From: Impatiens glandulifera
Lineage: Eukaryota; Streptophyta; Magnoliopsida; Ericales; Balsaminaceae
Direction: 5' to 3'
Length of the DNA stretch: 64,000 bases
NCBI RefSeq assembly: GCF_907164915.1
Contig: NC_061862.1
Span: 61,257,068-61,321,067, forward strand
Shown here piece by piece: positions 11,637 through 22,623 of this stretch. Position 1 is the first letter of the stretch, and each line of letters begins with the position of its first letter. Position numbers and translations under genes: made by a program. Below the pieces are notes generated by a model. The model saw only the letters and a list, made by a program, of their open reading frames with translations, searched no databases and had not been told where the DNA came from.

Positions 11637-13122
11637 AATCCAATACTAGAAGATTGTTTTTCAAGTTGTAAAAATTAAAGTATTGTAAAATTAAGTATTA
11701 TAAAATTAAACTATAATTTTGACTTATACAAAAAGAAAATCCTTGAAATCTTAGTTTACTTTAAAAAAAATATATTAGTTATATATTATTATTATTATTT
11801 ATATATAATAAATAAAAATATATTAGTTATTTTAAAATTAAGTCTTAAAATTTTAAATATATATATATATAATATAAAAATTAATTAAAAAATAATAATA
11901 AGGAGATGATATTTTTTTTTTGTGAAGAAGTTATATTAATTAATTAATTTAATTTAATTAAATAAATAATAGTTTTTTTTTTTAATTTATAAATATAAAT
12001 TTTCTCTTTTAATTAAAAATGGTAAAATTGAAATATTTATAAAGTCTTATTATCCCAAATTTTAAAATTTTAAAAAATTTAAATATTTAAGAGTTTAACT
12101 AAATTCAAATTAATTAACCTAATCTAAAATCATATAAATTTTAAATTTTAAAAATCAATTTGAAATTTAAAAGAATGAAAATGCATATGTGACCAGTCAG
12201 CAAACTCTAAGATCTAAAATTTGTATTTCAAACGCAAGGCATGTGAAAGATGAGAACTGCATACAAATTTAATTTCTTTTTTCTTTAGAGTGGACCAATT
12301 TTATAAAAAAAAAAAAAATACTAAATTACCTCTTATCTCTTGGGTTATAAAAAAAACCTTACAATTTTTTATTTTTTTTTTGTGATATTAAGCCTAAAAT
12401 ATCACAATAAATTATTTTAAAAAATACTATAATAAAATCTCGACTTGAGATATTCTGTGACCGAACGGGTCTTTCTATTCTCTAATAAGAGAGCTTGATG
12501 CAACTAAAAAAAATATCAAGCTAAAAAGACATAGGGATGTTTTCGTCGCAAAAGATTTTATCCCTAAAATGAATCTACACTCCTAACTATAGATATATTT
12601 TATTTCAAATTTTAGACATTCTTTAATGTTCAAAAAAAATGTGAACAGTGCATATACAAAAAAAAAAAAAAAAAATTATAGCTATTTAGAGATAAACCCC
12701 ACATTTTAAGACATGCGAAATGTGTACAAAAAAAAATTAGAAAATTATAGCCAATTATAGATAACCCAAAATTTCAACAAATATCAAAATATAATAAGAA
12801 ATAAATCTCCTTTAAACTGTATGTAATTATATTAGAGACTTATTTATTAATAACAAAGAAAATTTAACAAATATCAAAATATGACTAAATATTTTTAATT
12901 AGAATATAAGATTTTGTTATATATTAATAACAAAAAAGTATATAAATATATTATAAATCATTTGAATAAAATAAATAAAATGAAAGAAGATAGAAAATAA
13001 GAGAGAAATGAATACAGAGGATAAATTAACACCATGAATAATTCTAACTAGGTGAAAACATAAACGAATTAATTTTAATAATGCATAAATCTATATAAAC
13101 TTTTAATAGTTTTTATGTATAA
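9077..13122. other. AT-rich DNA, no gene seen
   Basis: No coding region could be supported. Contents noted: TA microsatellites at 9229-9265 and 11576-11631; a short tandem duplication of CTACTTTTGGACATAGAAAAA-like sequence at 11382-11423; two related GGGC-GCTGA-rich segments near 10310-10370 and 10420-10470 that look like an old repeat; A-rich runs near 12660. The rest is homopolymer-rich and AT-rich DNA. Confidence 0.6.
11576..11631. repeat. TA dinucleotide microsatellite
   Basis: An uninterrupted TA run of about 56 bp. Similar runs lie at 9229-9265, 13696-13725, 27203-27272 and 46789-46859. Confidence 0.95.
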
Positions 13123-13694
13123 CTAGGAAAATTTTCGTGCGATGAACACGGATAAGGATAAAAATAAATTAAATTAAAAAAATTATAATAATATTTATTC
13201 AATATTTAAAATTATTAAAATAAAAAATATAACGCTCTAATTCCACATTTTATTAACTTCGATAAACACAATTTATTTTCTCACATGTTTCATCACATAT
13301 TTTTTCCGAATGAATCTCTCATTTCGTGACTTTACACTCTCACTTTGTCAATCAAATATTTGATTCATATTTTTTAATAATTAGCATCGTGACCTCACAC
13401 TTTGGTTAATTAAATATTTGATTCATATTTTTTTAACCACTTTCAAATGATACCGGTCTATTATCCATCGACAAACCACATCTCAATCAAATTTGGTTAA
13501 AGGTTGTACTTGTTGTTTTGTTATGTTACAAGTTCGAAACCTACAAAAAAACATTTTTAAATTTATTTTTAACCGTTTTAAATTTATGGGCGGGTCAACC
13601 CACAATTCGACCAAAGTATCCATTTACTTTCACATAAATATTCAAATTAACCACAGTTCTCGACCCAGCAATCCGAAAACTTTAAAAATTAAGC

Positions 13695-13728
<34 letters not shown>

Positions 13729-14673
13729 TTAGTAAAAATTTGAACTTTTATTGTTAAAATATCTCGCGTTCATCAAATTTGGTGTTGAATCTTAATTATA
13801 AAGTGTTGTTAGCCTAGTTGGTTAATGTTTTGTACTTGTATTGTTAGGTTGCAAGTTCGAAACTTACAAATAACATTTTTAAATTTATTTTTAACCGTTT
13901 TAAGTTTATGGGTGGGTCAACCCACAATCCGACCCAAGTATCCATTTACTCTCACATAAATATCCAAATTAACCACAGCTCTCGACCCGGCAATCCGGAC
14001 ACTTTAAAAATTAAGCATCATTATATATATATATAGATTAGTTAGTTAAAAATTTGAACTTTTATTGTTAAAATGTCTCGCGTTCATCAAATTTAGTGTT
14101 GAATCTTAAATATAAAGTGTTGTTAGTCTAGTTGGTTAAGAGTTGTACTTGTTTTGTTAGGTTGCAAGTTCGAAACCTACAAATAACATTTTTAAATTTA
14201 TTTTTAACCGTTTTAAATTTATGGGCGGGTCAACTCACAATTCGACCCAAGTATCCATTTACTCTCACATAAATATCCAAATTAACCACAGCTCTTAACC
14301 CGGCAATCCGGACACTTTAAAAATTAAGCATCATTATATATATATATATATATATATATAGATTAGTTAGTTAAAATTTTGAACTTTTATTTATAAAATG
14401 TTTCGCGTTCATCAAATTTGGTGTTGAATCTTAAATATAAAGTGTTGTTAGTCTAGTTGGTTAAAGGGTTGTACTTGTTTTGTTAGGTTACAAGTTCGAA
14501 ACCTACAAATAACAATTTTAAATTTATTTTTAACCATTTTAAGTTTACGGGCGGGTCAACCTACAATCCGACCCAAGTATCCATTTACTTCACATAAATA
14601 TCCAAATTAACCACAGCTCTCGAGCAATCCAGACACTTTAAAAATTAAACATCATTATATATATATATATAGA
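13123..14673 (-). mobile_element. Non-autonomous Helitron with internal tandem array
   Basis: Read on the minus strand the element begins TCTATATATATATA after a host A (host base at 14674) and ends CCTAG before a host T (13122), with no target duplication. That fits the Helitron rule of A|TC...CTRR|T. Just inside the 3' end lies the short hairpin of a GTGTTCATCGCAC core, also typical of Helitrons. The outer 13123-13490 part is unique, and the rest is a tandem array of a ~320-bp unit. A compact relative with the same ends is at 26160-26453. No Rep/helicase is encoded, so the class rests on the ends only. Confidence 0.75.
13490..14673. repeat. Tandem array of ~320-bp unit (about 3.7 copies)
   Basis: The marker TTGGTTAA recurs at about 13493, 13818, 14132 and 14457, giving periods of about 314-325 bp. 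Each unit carries AGTTCGAAACCTAC, then GGGTCAACCCACAA, TATCCATTTACT and CCACAGCTCTCGACCC. It ends in a TA-run of variable length. Copies differ mainly in that TA-run and by scattered substitutions. The array lies inside the Helitron-like element, and a single related unit is at 26220-26453. Confidence 0.9.
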
Positions 14674-15483
14674 TTATTCAAAATTTTCCTATAATTAAAG
14701 AAGGCAATTTTTTCTAATTAATTACAAACTTAGTAAACTTAGAAGTGATATATATATGAGGATAAATTACCTCTACAATCCCTTAAATCCGGAATTTGAA
14801 TTCCTCCTCAATGTTTAGAGTAACAATATAACATATAATAATCTACATTTGTATTAAAAAATTACATGAAAACATTATTTCAAAAACATTGTTTTTAGTG
14901 TTAATATATTAATACATAAAATTATAATTGTAATTAAATTATAGAGATTAATGAGTGTTGATGGTATATGTTGGGGAACATAATTCAAATTTCGAATGGC
15001 ATAAAGAACACAATATGAGGAATTCATTATAGTAGTTGGTGCAAATGTTTTGGTTCTATGTTAGATTCGTAGTTGAAAGTAAGATGAAATATAGACGAAC
15101 ATTTTACATTGAGTTGAGAAAATAAGAGAAAAATAATAATTTACATGTATAATGTTTAATTATTTGAATACCTAGGGTGCTGGTGTGTCATGCATGCTAC
15201 TTCTCAATTATTAAAATAATTATTTCAATACCCATAATTCTTAAAGAAATAATACATTTTTTAAGAGTATTTTTAATTTTATTTTTTAGATTTGAAAAAC
15301 GTTAGTTTAAAAATATAAGAAAATTGAAATTTAATTGTTATTATTATCTTGTTTTTAAAGTTATTTTAGTTTATTTTATTCATTTAATTCAATTATGAGT
15401 TATTATTATTAATACAGATGTACTTCAAGGAGCTCGATTTAATACTATTTTTTTTTTTTTTTGTATAATAATATATTTTTTTT
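14674..15483. other. Intergenic, no gene seen
   Basis: AT-rich sequence with no supported reading frame or recognisable repeat. It ends in T-rich runs at 15450-15483 beside the long-TIR element. Confidence 0.5.
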
Positions 15484-16209
15484 GGGAAGAATGTCAATTT
15501 TACCATTGAACTATAACGGAATATTCACGTATATCACTGAATTAATGTTTGTTCGTTTATACTACTGAAGTTGAGTTTAATGTTCATCTATGTCACTGCT
15601 GGACAAAAACATTCAATTCCGTTAAGTTTTCTGTTAGATGATGACATGTGTGATTGACATGTTATTTTTTAAAAAATTAATATATATTATATTTTTATTT
15701 TTTTTATTCATAATTTCTAAATAATAAAACTTTTATATTTTTAAAGGCATTAACCAAATAATATAGACATTTTGAGAGACACTAACAATAATTTACTTTT
15801 TTTTTAAATTAATATATTTTTAATATTTATTTTTATTAGCGTTATTATTTAGAAATGTTAATAAAAATAAATGTTAAAAATATATTAATTAAAATAAAGT
15901 GAATTATTGTAAATGCTTCTCAAAATATATAATTTATTTGATTAATACCTTTGAAAATGTAAATTAAGTTTTATTATTTAAAATATTAAATAAAAATAAA
16001 AATATAATATATATTAATTTTAAAAAAATGACATGTAAATCATACGTGTTATCATTTAACGGAAAACTTAACGGATTTGAATGTTTTTATCCAGCAGTGA
16101 CATATATGAATATTAAACTCAACTACAGTGGTATGAACGAACAAAAATTAGTTTAGTGATATACGTGAATATTCTGTTATAGTTCGATAGTAAAATTGAC
16201 ATTATTCCC
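15484..16209. mobile_element. Long-TIR non-autonomous element (MULE-like)
   Basis: Inverted arms of about 190 bp face each other: 15484-15675 and 16020-16209. The left starts GGGAAGAATGTCAATTTTAC and the right, read inward, GGGAATAATGTCAATTTTAC. The similarity continues through ATATTCACGTATATCACT and the AACGGA stretch. The centre is AT-rich and itself partly inverted. ATATATTTTT-like sequence flanks both ends and could be the target duplication, but low complexity makes this uncertain. No ORF. The long arms suggest a MULE-type element. Confidence 0.75.
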
Positions 16210-16890
16210 ATATATTTTTAAAGAAGTCCTCCTAGAGAATTCAAAGTGACTATCAGTTATTACTAAATATATATTGGGAATGCTAGACACTTACTATTTT
16301 TATTCAAACCAAGATAAGTTCCTTTATATACATATGTTCAGGTCGGGATTAGGTAAGCACGTCATGTCCACGGGTTAAGGTATCTTTAGGGACAACTTAT
16401 TTAATAAAAAGAAAAAATCATTTAGTTAAATTTACAAGTTAAAAAAAAAAAAAAAAAGTTTAGTAGGGTGGTTCAATAAAAAATTTAACTAAAACTAGGA
16501 CACCCAAATATTTTTTCACCTTCTATTTGGGACAGGGTACTGGTTAGCCTAAACTCGAGTTTTGATATTAAGACAAAACATAACATCAAGAAGTTTATAA
16601 TTATAATAAAACTTAAAAAGACTAATAATATTGTACAAAATATAGAAATAACAAGAAAAATAAAATATAAGTGGTGCATGTTAACTAGACCTCAAGTAGT
16701 GGGAGTCTAAGTTAGCTTTCAAATTATTATCCATCCTCATTAATGAGATTACTTAGAACCCACTTTCTTAGTTCACACTATAAATGTTATATAAACATTA
16801 ATTTTTAGGTATTTAATAGATTTATGTAGATTTAGATCCAAATGAGAAAATATTTTGAAATCGGTCATCCATTCTATTCCATTGATATGC
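16210..16890. other. 3' flank of BAHD gene 1
   Basis: No gene seen. The part nearest the gene (about 16590-16890) is recognisably similar to the 3' flank of BAHD gene 2 (58440-58666): shared AGACCT, AGAACCCAC and the final ATAAAGTTGATAGGATG-like junction. It is therefore the duplicated 3' UTR and downstream region. Confidence 0.6.
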
Positions 16891-18303
16891 TTATAAAGTT
16901 GATAGGATGTGATAACCTTTTTTAAGTAGGCGTTGTAGTTCCTCCTCGAATACCTTCATGGCAGTCGGTGGGAGGGAGAAAAGCAAGAGAGCTCCATCCT
17001 GGTCTTTATCATTCTTACCGGATACATAAAAGTCGAACAACCTAGGTTTGACTCCTATGCCGGACTTGGCTACTCCACCATAGCCAGCCTTTCCCCAACC
17101 AAAGTCGACATCCCTAAACCCTACTCGCCTCAAGTCTGAAATTGAAAAAGTGCGTGTCCCCGTGAAGGGAGGTCGTCCCCTCAACACCATGAGGTCAGCC
17201 GTCGACTTCATGTACTCCTCCGTCACATCCTCTTTAGCTTCCAATACCAACTTCAATGCGTAACCCAACGGCTCTTTGCATAGCATACCCGCCGTGCTCA
17301 AAGCAGCCGGACACGCAACAGCGTTGCCGTAGTAACCGGTTGGGAGTGGCGGTTTATACTTGTTGCGGACATTGACCGCACAAAGAACCCGCACATCCTC
17401 GTTTGGTTCCAACCCCAGAGCGATGGTGCGACATCGCCAGATGCAGGCCGTCATCAAGTCGTACGAGGTAAAGTGACGACCGAGCTGCTCGGGACTAGGG
17501 ACGAGCTGTTTCAATTTCTCCATTTCTGATGACCCAAAAAAGAAAGAACGATGAACTAAATCCTCAAGTGGGGCTCCTCCTCCTGCGTCGACCAACTCAT
17601 CGTACTCGGGATGAATGCAAGTCACGCGCGGTGGATCCCTGGCGCTCAACAGTTTTCTCTCCCATACGGGTTGTACAGAAGGTGGTGATCGCCCTCTTGC
17701 AAGTTCTCCGACAGCCGTTAGGAATTGAACCAGTCCTATCCCGTCGCACATGGTGTGATTGAAGCGGCATGCCATGACGAAGCCACCGCATGTGAGGCGC
17801 GTGACCTGAATTAAAAGCAATGGGCATCCAACTATACCACCGTCGTCGACTGAGCCTGGAACAATATCATCGTGAAGAAGGTCTTCCAAGTAAGGAAACG
17901 GAGGTTGAAGGGGGATGCCCAACTGCATGAGGGTGATGTCAGCATCGGCCTCTATAAACAAGATTCCTACTTCTCCGGTGCAATCCACGATAAGTTTGCG
18001 CCCTTTGCCCTCCATTAAGCGACCGGCTAAAGGATAGTAAAAGACAAGGGCCTCGGAAAGGGCTTCACGAATAACCTTAACTGGATCATCTCTATCACTA
18101 ATCTGGAAGTCGGAGCCGCCATAGAAGTTTATGATGGGTACCTGAACACGAAGAGCCTCTTGGTCATCTATGTCTGAAAGAGGCAAGTGAACACGAGGGG
18201 TCAGCTTAGCCGGAAGCAAAAGCTCTGGTTCCTGTCTTCTCACCGTGAAAACCAACTCTTCCTTGGCTGCATATGCAATACTAGTACTGAATTGGCTGTC
18301 CAT
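16891..18303 (-). CDS. BAHD acyltransferase 1 (benzyl alcohol O-benzoyltransferase-like)
   Basis: An intact 470-residue protein of normal BAHD length, encoded without introns. It should transfer an acyl group from an acyl-CoA to an alcohol in the cytosol. The catalytic HxxxD motif is HTMCD at residues 183-187, and the structural DFGWG motif is at 400-404. The N-terminus ([15 protein letters not shown]), the SDIDDQE stretch and [18 protein letters not shown] are typical of the group with benzyl alcohol benzoyltransferase and methanol anthraniloyltransferase. Exact substrates cannot be read from sequence. The start ATG matches that of gene 2, followed upstream by a conserved leader. Its promoter is split: a copia element lies from 48 bp upstream of the ATG and the TATA-like box is about 1.8 kb away, so normal expression is doubtful although the frame is open. 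Confidence 0.92.
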   Translation of the reverse strand: MDSQFSTSIAYAAKEELVFTVRRQEPELLLPAKLTPRVHLPLSDIDDQEALRVQVPIINFYGGSDFQISDRDDPVKVIREALSEALVFYYPLAGRLMEGKGRKLIVDCTGEVGILFIEADADITLMQLGIPLQPPFPYLEDLLHDDIVPGSVDDGGIVGCPLLLIQVTRLTCGGFVMACRFNHTMCDGIGLVQFLTAVGELARGRSPPSVQPVWERKLLSARDPPRVTCIHPEYDELVDAGGGAPLEDLVHRSFFFGSSEMEKLKQLVPSPEQLGRHFTSYDLMTACIWRCRTIALGLEPNEDVRVLCAVNVRNKYKPPLPTGYYGNAVACPAALSTAGMLCKEPLGYALKLVLEAKEDVTEEYMKSTADLMVLRGRPPFTGTRTFSISDLRRVGFRDVDFGWGKAGYGGVAKSGIGVKPRLFDFYVSGKNDKDQDGALLLFSLPPTAMKVFEEELQRLLKKGYHILSTL

Positions 18304-18350
18304 TAATTAATTTGTCAAGGAGCACTTTGTTCTCATATTAATTTAGAATT

Positions 18351-18578
18351 TCTAACATTTAGAGGATGAGAAATTGAGAAAAAAAAAGTAATGGCTACTA
18401 GGGTGCCATCTACCTTTTATATATATTATTAATAAATTATTAAAATAGTCCTTAGATTTTTACAAAGTAAACAATTTGATTATAAATTTATTAGACATAT
18501 TAACCACTAATTACAAACTCAATATAGTTAGATATTCCAACTTACATATAATTTATAGTGTGTACCTTCGTAGTAACA
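18351..18578 (-). repeat. LTR (3' LTR of small copia element)
   Basis: Direct repeat partner of 19845-20077. It begins near the duplicated BAHD leader and ends in GTAACA beside the polypyrimidine (minus-strand polypurine) tract. Confidence 0.8.
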
Positions 18579-18779
18579 TTCTTTACCTTTTCCTTCTATA
18601 AGAAGATCTTTTATCATTTCTTTGAAGGCATCAACAATATCACATTTGTTTATTTTGAAAAATGATTTTTTCAGAGTGTTTTAGTTGTTCTTCATAATTG
18701 GAAAAGGGAGTGTCGGCCATATTAGCCATATTTTTTACCTTTTGATCTTTATTCCCCTTTCACCGATCATTATACCCAT

Positions 18780-19580
18780 TCAACTTAAAACAACCATCTT
18801 GATTGTGTCCTTCAATTCTACAATAGGTACAATACATATCTCTTGAAAAACTTCATTTGCTGTTACCTCTTCCCATAGACTGTCTTCCTCCTTTTCCTCT
18901 ATTGAATTTTCTAGTTTTTTGACCTCTTTATTATTATATGTTATCCTTCAAAAGCATATCGAAATTCTTGCTTTGATCAATCATTAGTGATTGAACTTCT
19001 CTTTATCTCTCAATGCTTAGTAACATAGCATATACTTTGTTAATGTTTGGTTTTGAATCCATCAAAAGAATCTATTGTCTAACATTGTCATAATATTCAT
19101 TCAGACCCATCAAGAACTGTGACAGCTTGTTGGATGTATCTTGTTGAATGACTGATTTTGTCATTTTGCAACAGCAAGTACTCCTTGGTTCACAATCACA
19201 AGATGGCAGAGGTTCCAACACTAGGAGTTCATCCCATAATTTCTTGATTTTAGAAAAATACTTCTCTAATGTTAATGGTCCTTGACACAAATTACTAATC
19301 CCCTTTTTGAATTTGAAAAGTTTGAGGACCATTATTCTCTTGATATCTTTCTTGAATATCTTTTCAAAGATCTAATGTAGTTGTAGTAGAAGAATAATTA
19401 CATTTAATTCCATCTGTAATTGTATTAAGGATCCATGAGCGGACCAAACAGTCGACCTTCCTCCACTTATCAAACTCTTTTGGTTCAATTGGAGCAATAC
19501 ATGATCCATCAATAAGCCCTAATTTCGATTTTGCTTCGAGGGCTAGTCAGATTCCACTACTCTAGCCTATATAATTTGAA
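18780..19580 (-). pseudogene. copia gag remnant
   Basis: Minus-strand fragments match copia gag. An N-terminal part, GLIDGSCIAPIEPKEF followed by WRKVDCLVRSWILNTITDG, lies at about 19530-19410. Then ORF 19332-19072 has LTLEKYFSKIKKLWDELLVL and FLMGLNEYYDNVRQ. A CCHC zinc knuckle, CTYCRIEGHNQDGC followed by FKLNGY, lies near 18830-18780. Frameshifts and stops interrupt it. Gag packages element RNA; here it is dead and was probably always supplied in trans, since no pol is present. Confidence 0.85.
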
Positions 19581-19844
19581 CCGTTGAAGATTGTGGTGCA
19601 AATAATCCCTCCTGTATTAACTGAGTTATGAATAGTCATTGTATCTTTGTCACGTTTTTTCTTTCCCATCATTCTGACAGTTTCTTAAATCTCCTCTTTA
19701 CTTGAAATACTTGTCGAAGAAGAATTCGAAGAAGGCGAAGAAGAATTAGTACCTGAAGAAGAAGATGTTGTCTCAATATCTTCTAATTCTTCTTGTCTTG
19801 AAGATCCCGCTCTGATACCATAAGAAATCTACAAGATATCTAAA

Positions 19845-20077
19845 TGTTATATTTAGAGAATGAGAAACCGATTGAGAAAAAAGTAATGGCTCCTAAGGTG
19901 CCATTTACTCCTTTTGTATATTATTAATAAATTATTAAAATAGTCCTTAAATTCTTACAAAGTAAACAATTTAATTATAAAATTATTAGACATACTAACA
20001 ACTAATTACAAACTCAATATAGTTGGGAATTCCAACTTGCATATAATTTATATTGTAAATTTATATTGTAATTAACA
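19845..20077 (-). repeat. LTR (5' LTR of small copia element)
   Basis: Direct repeat partner of 18351-18578, slightly longer because of a small AT indel. It starts TGTTAT and ends AATTAACA on the + strand. The TGGTATCAGAGC primer-binding site lies 24 bp inside. Confidence 0.8.
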
Positions 20078-20089
20078 TAATTCTGATAG

Positions 20090-20118
20090 ATCTTCCTCGC
20101 CTTTTATAGTCACATATA
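20090..20118 (-). promoter_or_regulatory. Displaced core promoter of BAHD gene 1
   Basis: TCCTCGCCTTTTATAGTCACAT matches the region just upstream of BAHD gene 2 (60127-60148). On the minus strand it gives TATAAAAGG (20100-20108), a good TATA box. In gene 2 it lies about 70 bp from the ATG. Here the copia insertion puts it about 1.8 kb away, and the LINE cuts it off from the distal promoter. Confidence 0.75.
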
Positions 20119-20139
20119 CAATTCTGTCTTATACAATTC

Positions 20140-21034
20140 AGGAATTTCGTCCTATTTCATGCTGCAATGTTATTTATAAAATTATTTCAAAAATTATTTT
20201 GCAACATTTGAAAACAGTTATTGATAAGCTTGTAGGATTAGGGCAATCAACATTTATTCCTAAACGTTCTATTTCCCGTAACATTCTACTCATGCAGAGC
20301 TTATTGAATGGATATGGAAAAAAAACATATCGCCACGTGTGACTTTCAAATTTGACATTAAAAAAGCTTTTGACTCGATCAGATGGGGATCAATCCACGA
20401 ATTCCTCCTTGATGCAGGTTTTCTAATTATTTTCATTGATTAGATTATGCAATGTGTTTCCACTCCTCACTTTGTTGTGAGCGTGAATGGTATTCATGGA
20501 GGATTTTTCAAGGGTGAAAGGGGAGTAAGGCAAGGAGACCCTATGTCTCCTTACCTATTATTCGTCTTAATAATGTAAATTCTTGACTGCATTTTAAAAA
20601 TTCTTTTGAGAAGTCGTCATTTCAAATTTCACTCGTACTGCAAAGAAGAAGCAATAACCCATATTTGTTTTGCAGATAATCTATTTTTTATGGCTTATGC
20701 GGATGTTGAATCTGTTAGTATAATCAAAGATGCTCTAACAATCTTTTCGAGTATTACAAGTCTATACATCAATGAGGACAAAAGTCAGGCTTTCTATGGA
20801 GGGGTTAATGAAGAAAGGAAAGAAAACATATTCAATATTATGAGAATCAAGGAAGGTGAACAACTAGTGAAATACCTTGGAGTACCCCTGTCATCAAAAC
20901 AACTCCAATACAATCATTTCAGACAACTGGTAGAAAAGGTTAGAAATTCTGTCTTGGGTTGGGCTACGAAAAAACTGTCTTATGCGGATAGAATCGAGCT
21001 CGTTAAAAGAGTTATCTTTGAAATTATTGTCTAA
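20140..21034 (+). pseudogene. LINE reverse transcriptase, broken
   Basis: Conserved L1-type RT blocks are visible: FRPISCCN, LVGLGQSTFIPKRSISRNIL, a degenerate FDIKKAFDS region and [12 protein letters not shown]. Then comes the ORF 20606-21034 with FADNLFFMAYADVES. The catalytic FADD box reads FADN, so the second metal-binding Asp is lost. KYLGVPLSSKQL and the following thumb-region sequence are present. Stops break the frame. Confidence 0.9.
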
Positions 21035-21271
21035 TGGGCACAACAGATAGTCATCCCAAAGAAAGTAATGGCTGAACTCGATAGAATCATGAGAGACTAT
21101 ATCTGGGGAACACAAGGCAGAGGAGAAAAAAAAGTCAAATGAGAGGATGTTTGCACTCCCATAGAAGAAGGCGAACTAGGAATAAAAAGTTGTGTTGAAT
21201 GGAACAAAACCCTCACCATCAAGAGCTTATGGGAGTTTGAGCAAAAAGCGGACTCCCTATGGGTCAAATGG

Positions 21272-22180
21272 GTGCATACAAGATTTATAAAAGAAGAGCA
21301 GAGTATCTGGACACAAAGCATCAATGAAAGAATGACATGGTCATTGAAGAAAATCCTAAAAACAAGAAAATATGCCTTTCAAATGGTGAAAACCACAGTT
21401 GGAAATGGAAGAGGGGTACTATTCTGGCACGATCCTTGGCTGGATAATATTCCCATTATATTCAAAGAAGAAATGCAAGGAAACAGAGTTAGAAGAGAAT
21501 ACATCAAGTACTCATTTATAGACGTCTATGAAGGTAAATGTGATTCACTTTTGAGGCGTATTCCAGAAGGTGATAGAATCCTAAACCTAATGAGGCAGAA
21601 GCAACTCAATGAAAGTAATGATGAAATATGCTGGAAAACAGAAAATAATGAGAAGTTTATTACTGGAAAGGCATGGGAAAGGGTTAGAACAAGAGGACAA
21701 GAGGTAGATTGGCATAATGTGGTATGGTCTCTAAAGATTATTCCTCGTCACCAATTTATTCTTTGGTTGGTATATAGGAAAAGGTTGACAACAAAAGACA
21801 GAATTCGAAAATACATAAACATTCTTGATATCAACTGTGTTCTATGTTCGGGAGTTGAGGAAAGCATAAACAATTTATTTGGAAAATGCTCTTTTATAAT
21901 ACAAATCTGGAGGATGTATGCTGCAAACATTAACATCATTAACTTTCCAGAAATATGGGAAGAAATCCAAGAGTGGATGAAGAATAAATCAAAAGGAAGA
22001 CCCTTCTATGTAAGTATGTTGAAATGCTACTTTGGAACAGTAATCTATAATATCTGGAAAGAAAGAAATTCAAGAACTCACAGTGGAAGAAGTAGAACCG
22101 CTGAAGATATTTGGAGAGATATAACTTCAGATGGAAATGCACTCACTCAATCCTGGAGAGGAATCGAAAGAAATGAATAG
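21272..22180 (+). pseudogene. LINE C-terminal region with zf-RVT domain
   Basis: A 302-residue open frame continuing the LINE ORF2. It contains GNGRGVLFWHDPWLDN, a zf-RVT-type domain (WSLKIIPRHQFILWLVYRKR, then the zinc-ligand-like CVLCSGVEESINNLFGKCSF) and the final IWKERNSRTH. These are standard for plant L1 elements. It is in frame over its length but separated from the RT part by stops. Confidence 0.88.
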
Positions 22181-22408
22181 AATAGAAAGCTCTGCCAGAT
22201 ATGGGATATTTCGTTTGAGAATGTCACAAGTAGAATAAAAGTAAAAACGTTGTAGGCTCTAATTGATTATTGTTATTATCTGTAATTCAATTATTGTTTC
22301 ATTGTCAAATTTAGAAATTGTCTAGATCTGATCTTAAATTTTTGTATTTTTTTTCTCTTTTGGTTTTTTTTTTTATAAAATGACACTAATCTGTTTTAAA
22401 AAAAAAAT

Positions 22409-22620
22409 TAAAATTGATATATCATATGCTTAGCAATAATTGCATTGTGATAACAATAGAGGCATGGTGCGGTTTCATTAGACATCTCAGAACTTGTTCA
22501 GTAAATATCACATAATCAGAAATATTGCATATCTGCATTTGGGGTACAGACACGCATGCATCATATGATTTTGAAAATTTTTGTAAAAGCACGCCTCATT
22601 TGTTTGGTAGAGGACTTATT
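22409..22620 (-). promoter_or_regulatory. Distal promoter of BAHD gene 1, cut off
   Basis: About 210 bp strongly similar to 60195-60400 upstream of BAHD gene 2: ATTGATATATCATATGCT, GCATGGTGCGGTTTCATTA, ATTGCATATCTGCATTTGGG. This is ancestral promoter sequence now separated from the ATG by about 4.1 kb of inserted elements. Confidence 0.8.
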
Positions 22621-22623
22621 GCA

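Larger units (their letters stand above)
18351..20077 (-). mobile_element. Small non-autonomous copia LTR element
   Basis: Two direct repeats, 18351-18578 and 19845-20077, are clearly homologous. On the minus strand the order is 5' LTR (right), a primer-binding site TGGTATCAGAGC (19809-19820), gag remnants, a purine-rich tract (complement of 18579-18596) and the 3' LTR (left). Flanking GAATT (18346-18350) and TAATT (20078-20082) may be the 5-bp target duplication with one change. LTR ends are uncertain by up to 30 bp because the PBS does not directly abut the repeat. No protease, integrase or reverse transcriptase is present. It sits in the 5' leader/core promoter of BAHD gene 1. Confidence 0.85.
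20119..22408 (+). mobile_element. 5'-truncated L1-type LINE
   Basis: A non-LTR retrotransposon fragment beginning inside the reverse transcriptase (FRKFRPISCCNVIYKIISK at about 20140) and ending in an A-rich tail (22397-22407). BAHD promoter sequence resumes straight after it. Both junctions fall in sequence that is contiguous in the BAHD gene 2 promoter, apart from about 30 bp missing at the site. 5' truncation and a 3' A-tail are normal for LINE insertion. Confidence 0.9.

Noticed and set aside
13810..13880. tRNA-derived SINE or tRNA gene (A-box-like TAGTTGGTTAA and B-box-like AGTTCGAAACC)
   Set aside because: The spacing loosely resembles Pol III boxes, but no cloverleaf forms, and the whole unit sits within Helitron-type ends without a poly(A) tail or target duplication.
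17529..17827. Open frames on the opposite strand or in other frames of the BAHD genes (also 59272-59712)
   Set aside because: They overlap conserved BAHD coding sequence and show no family of their own.
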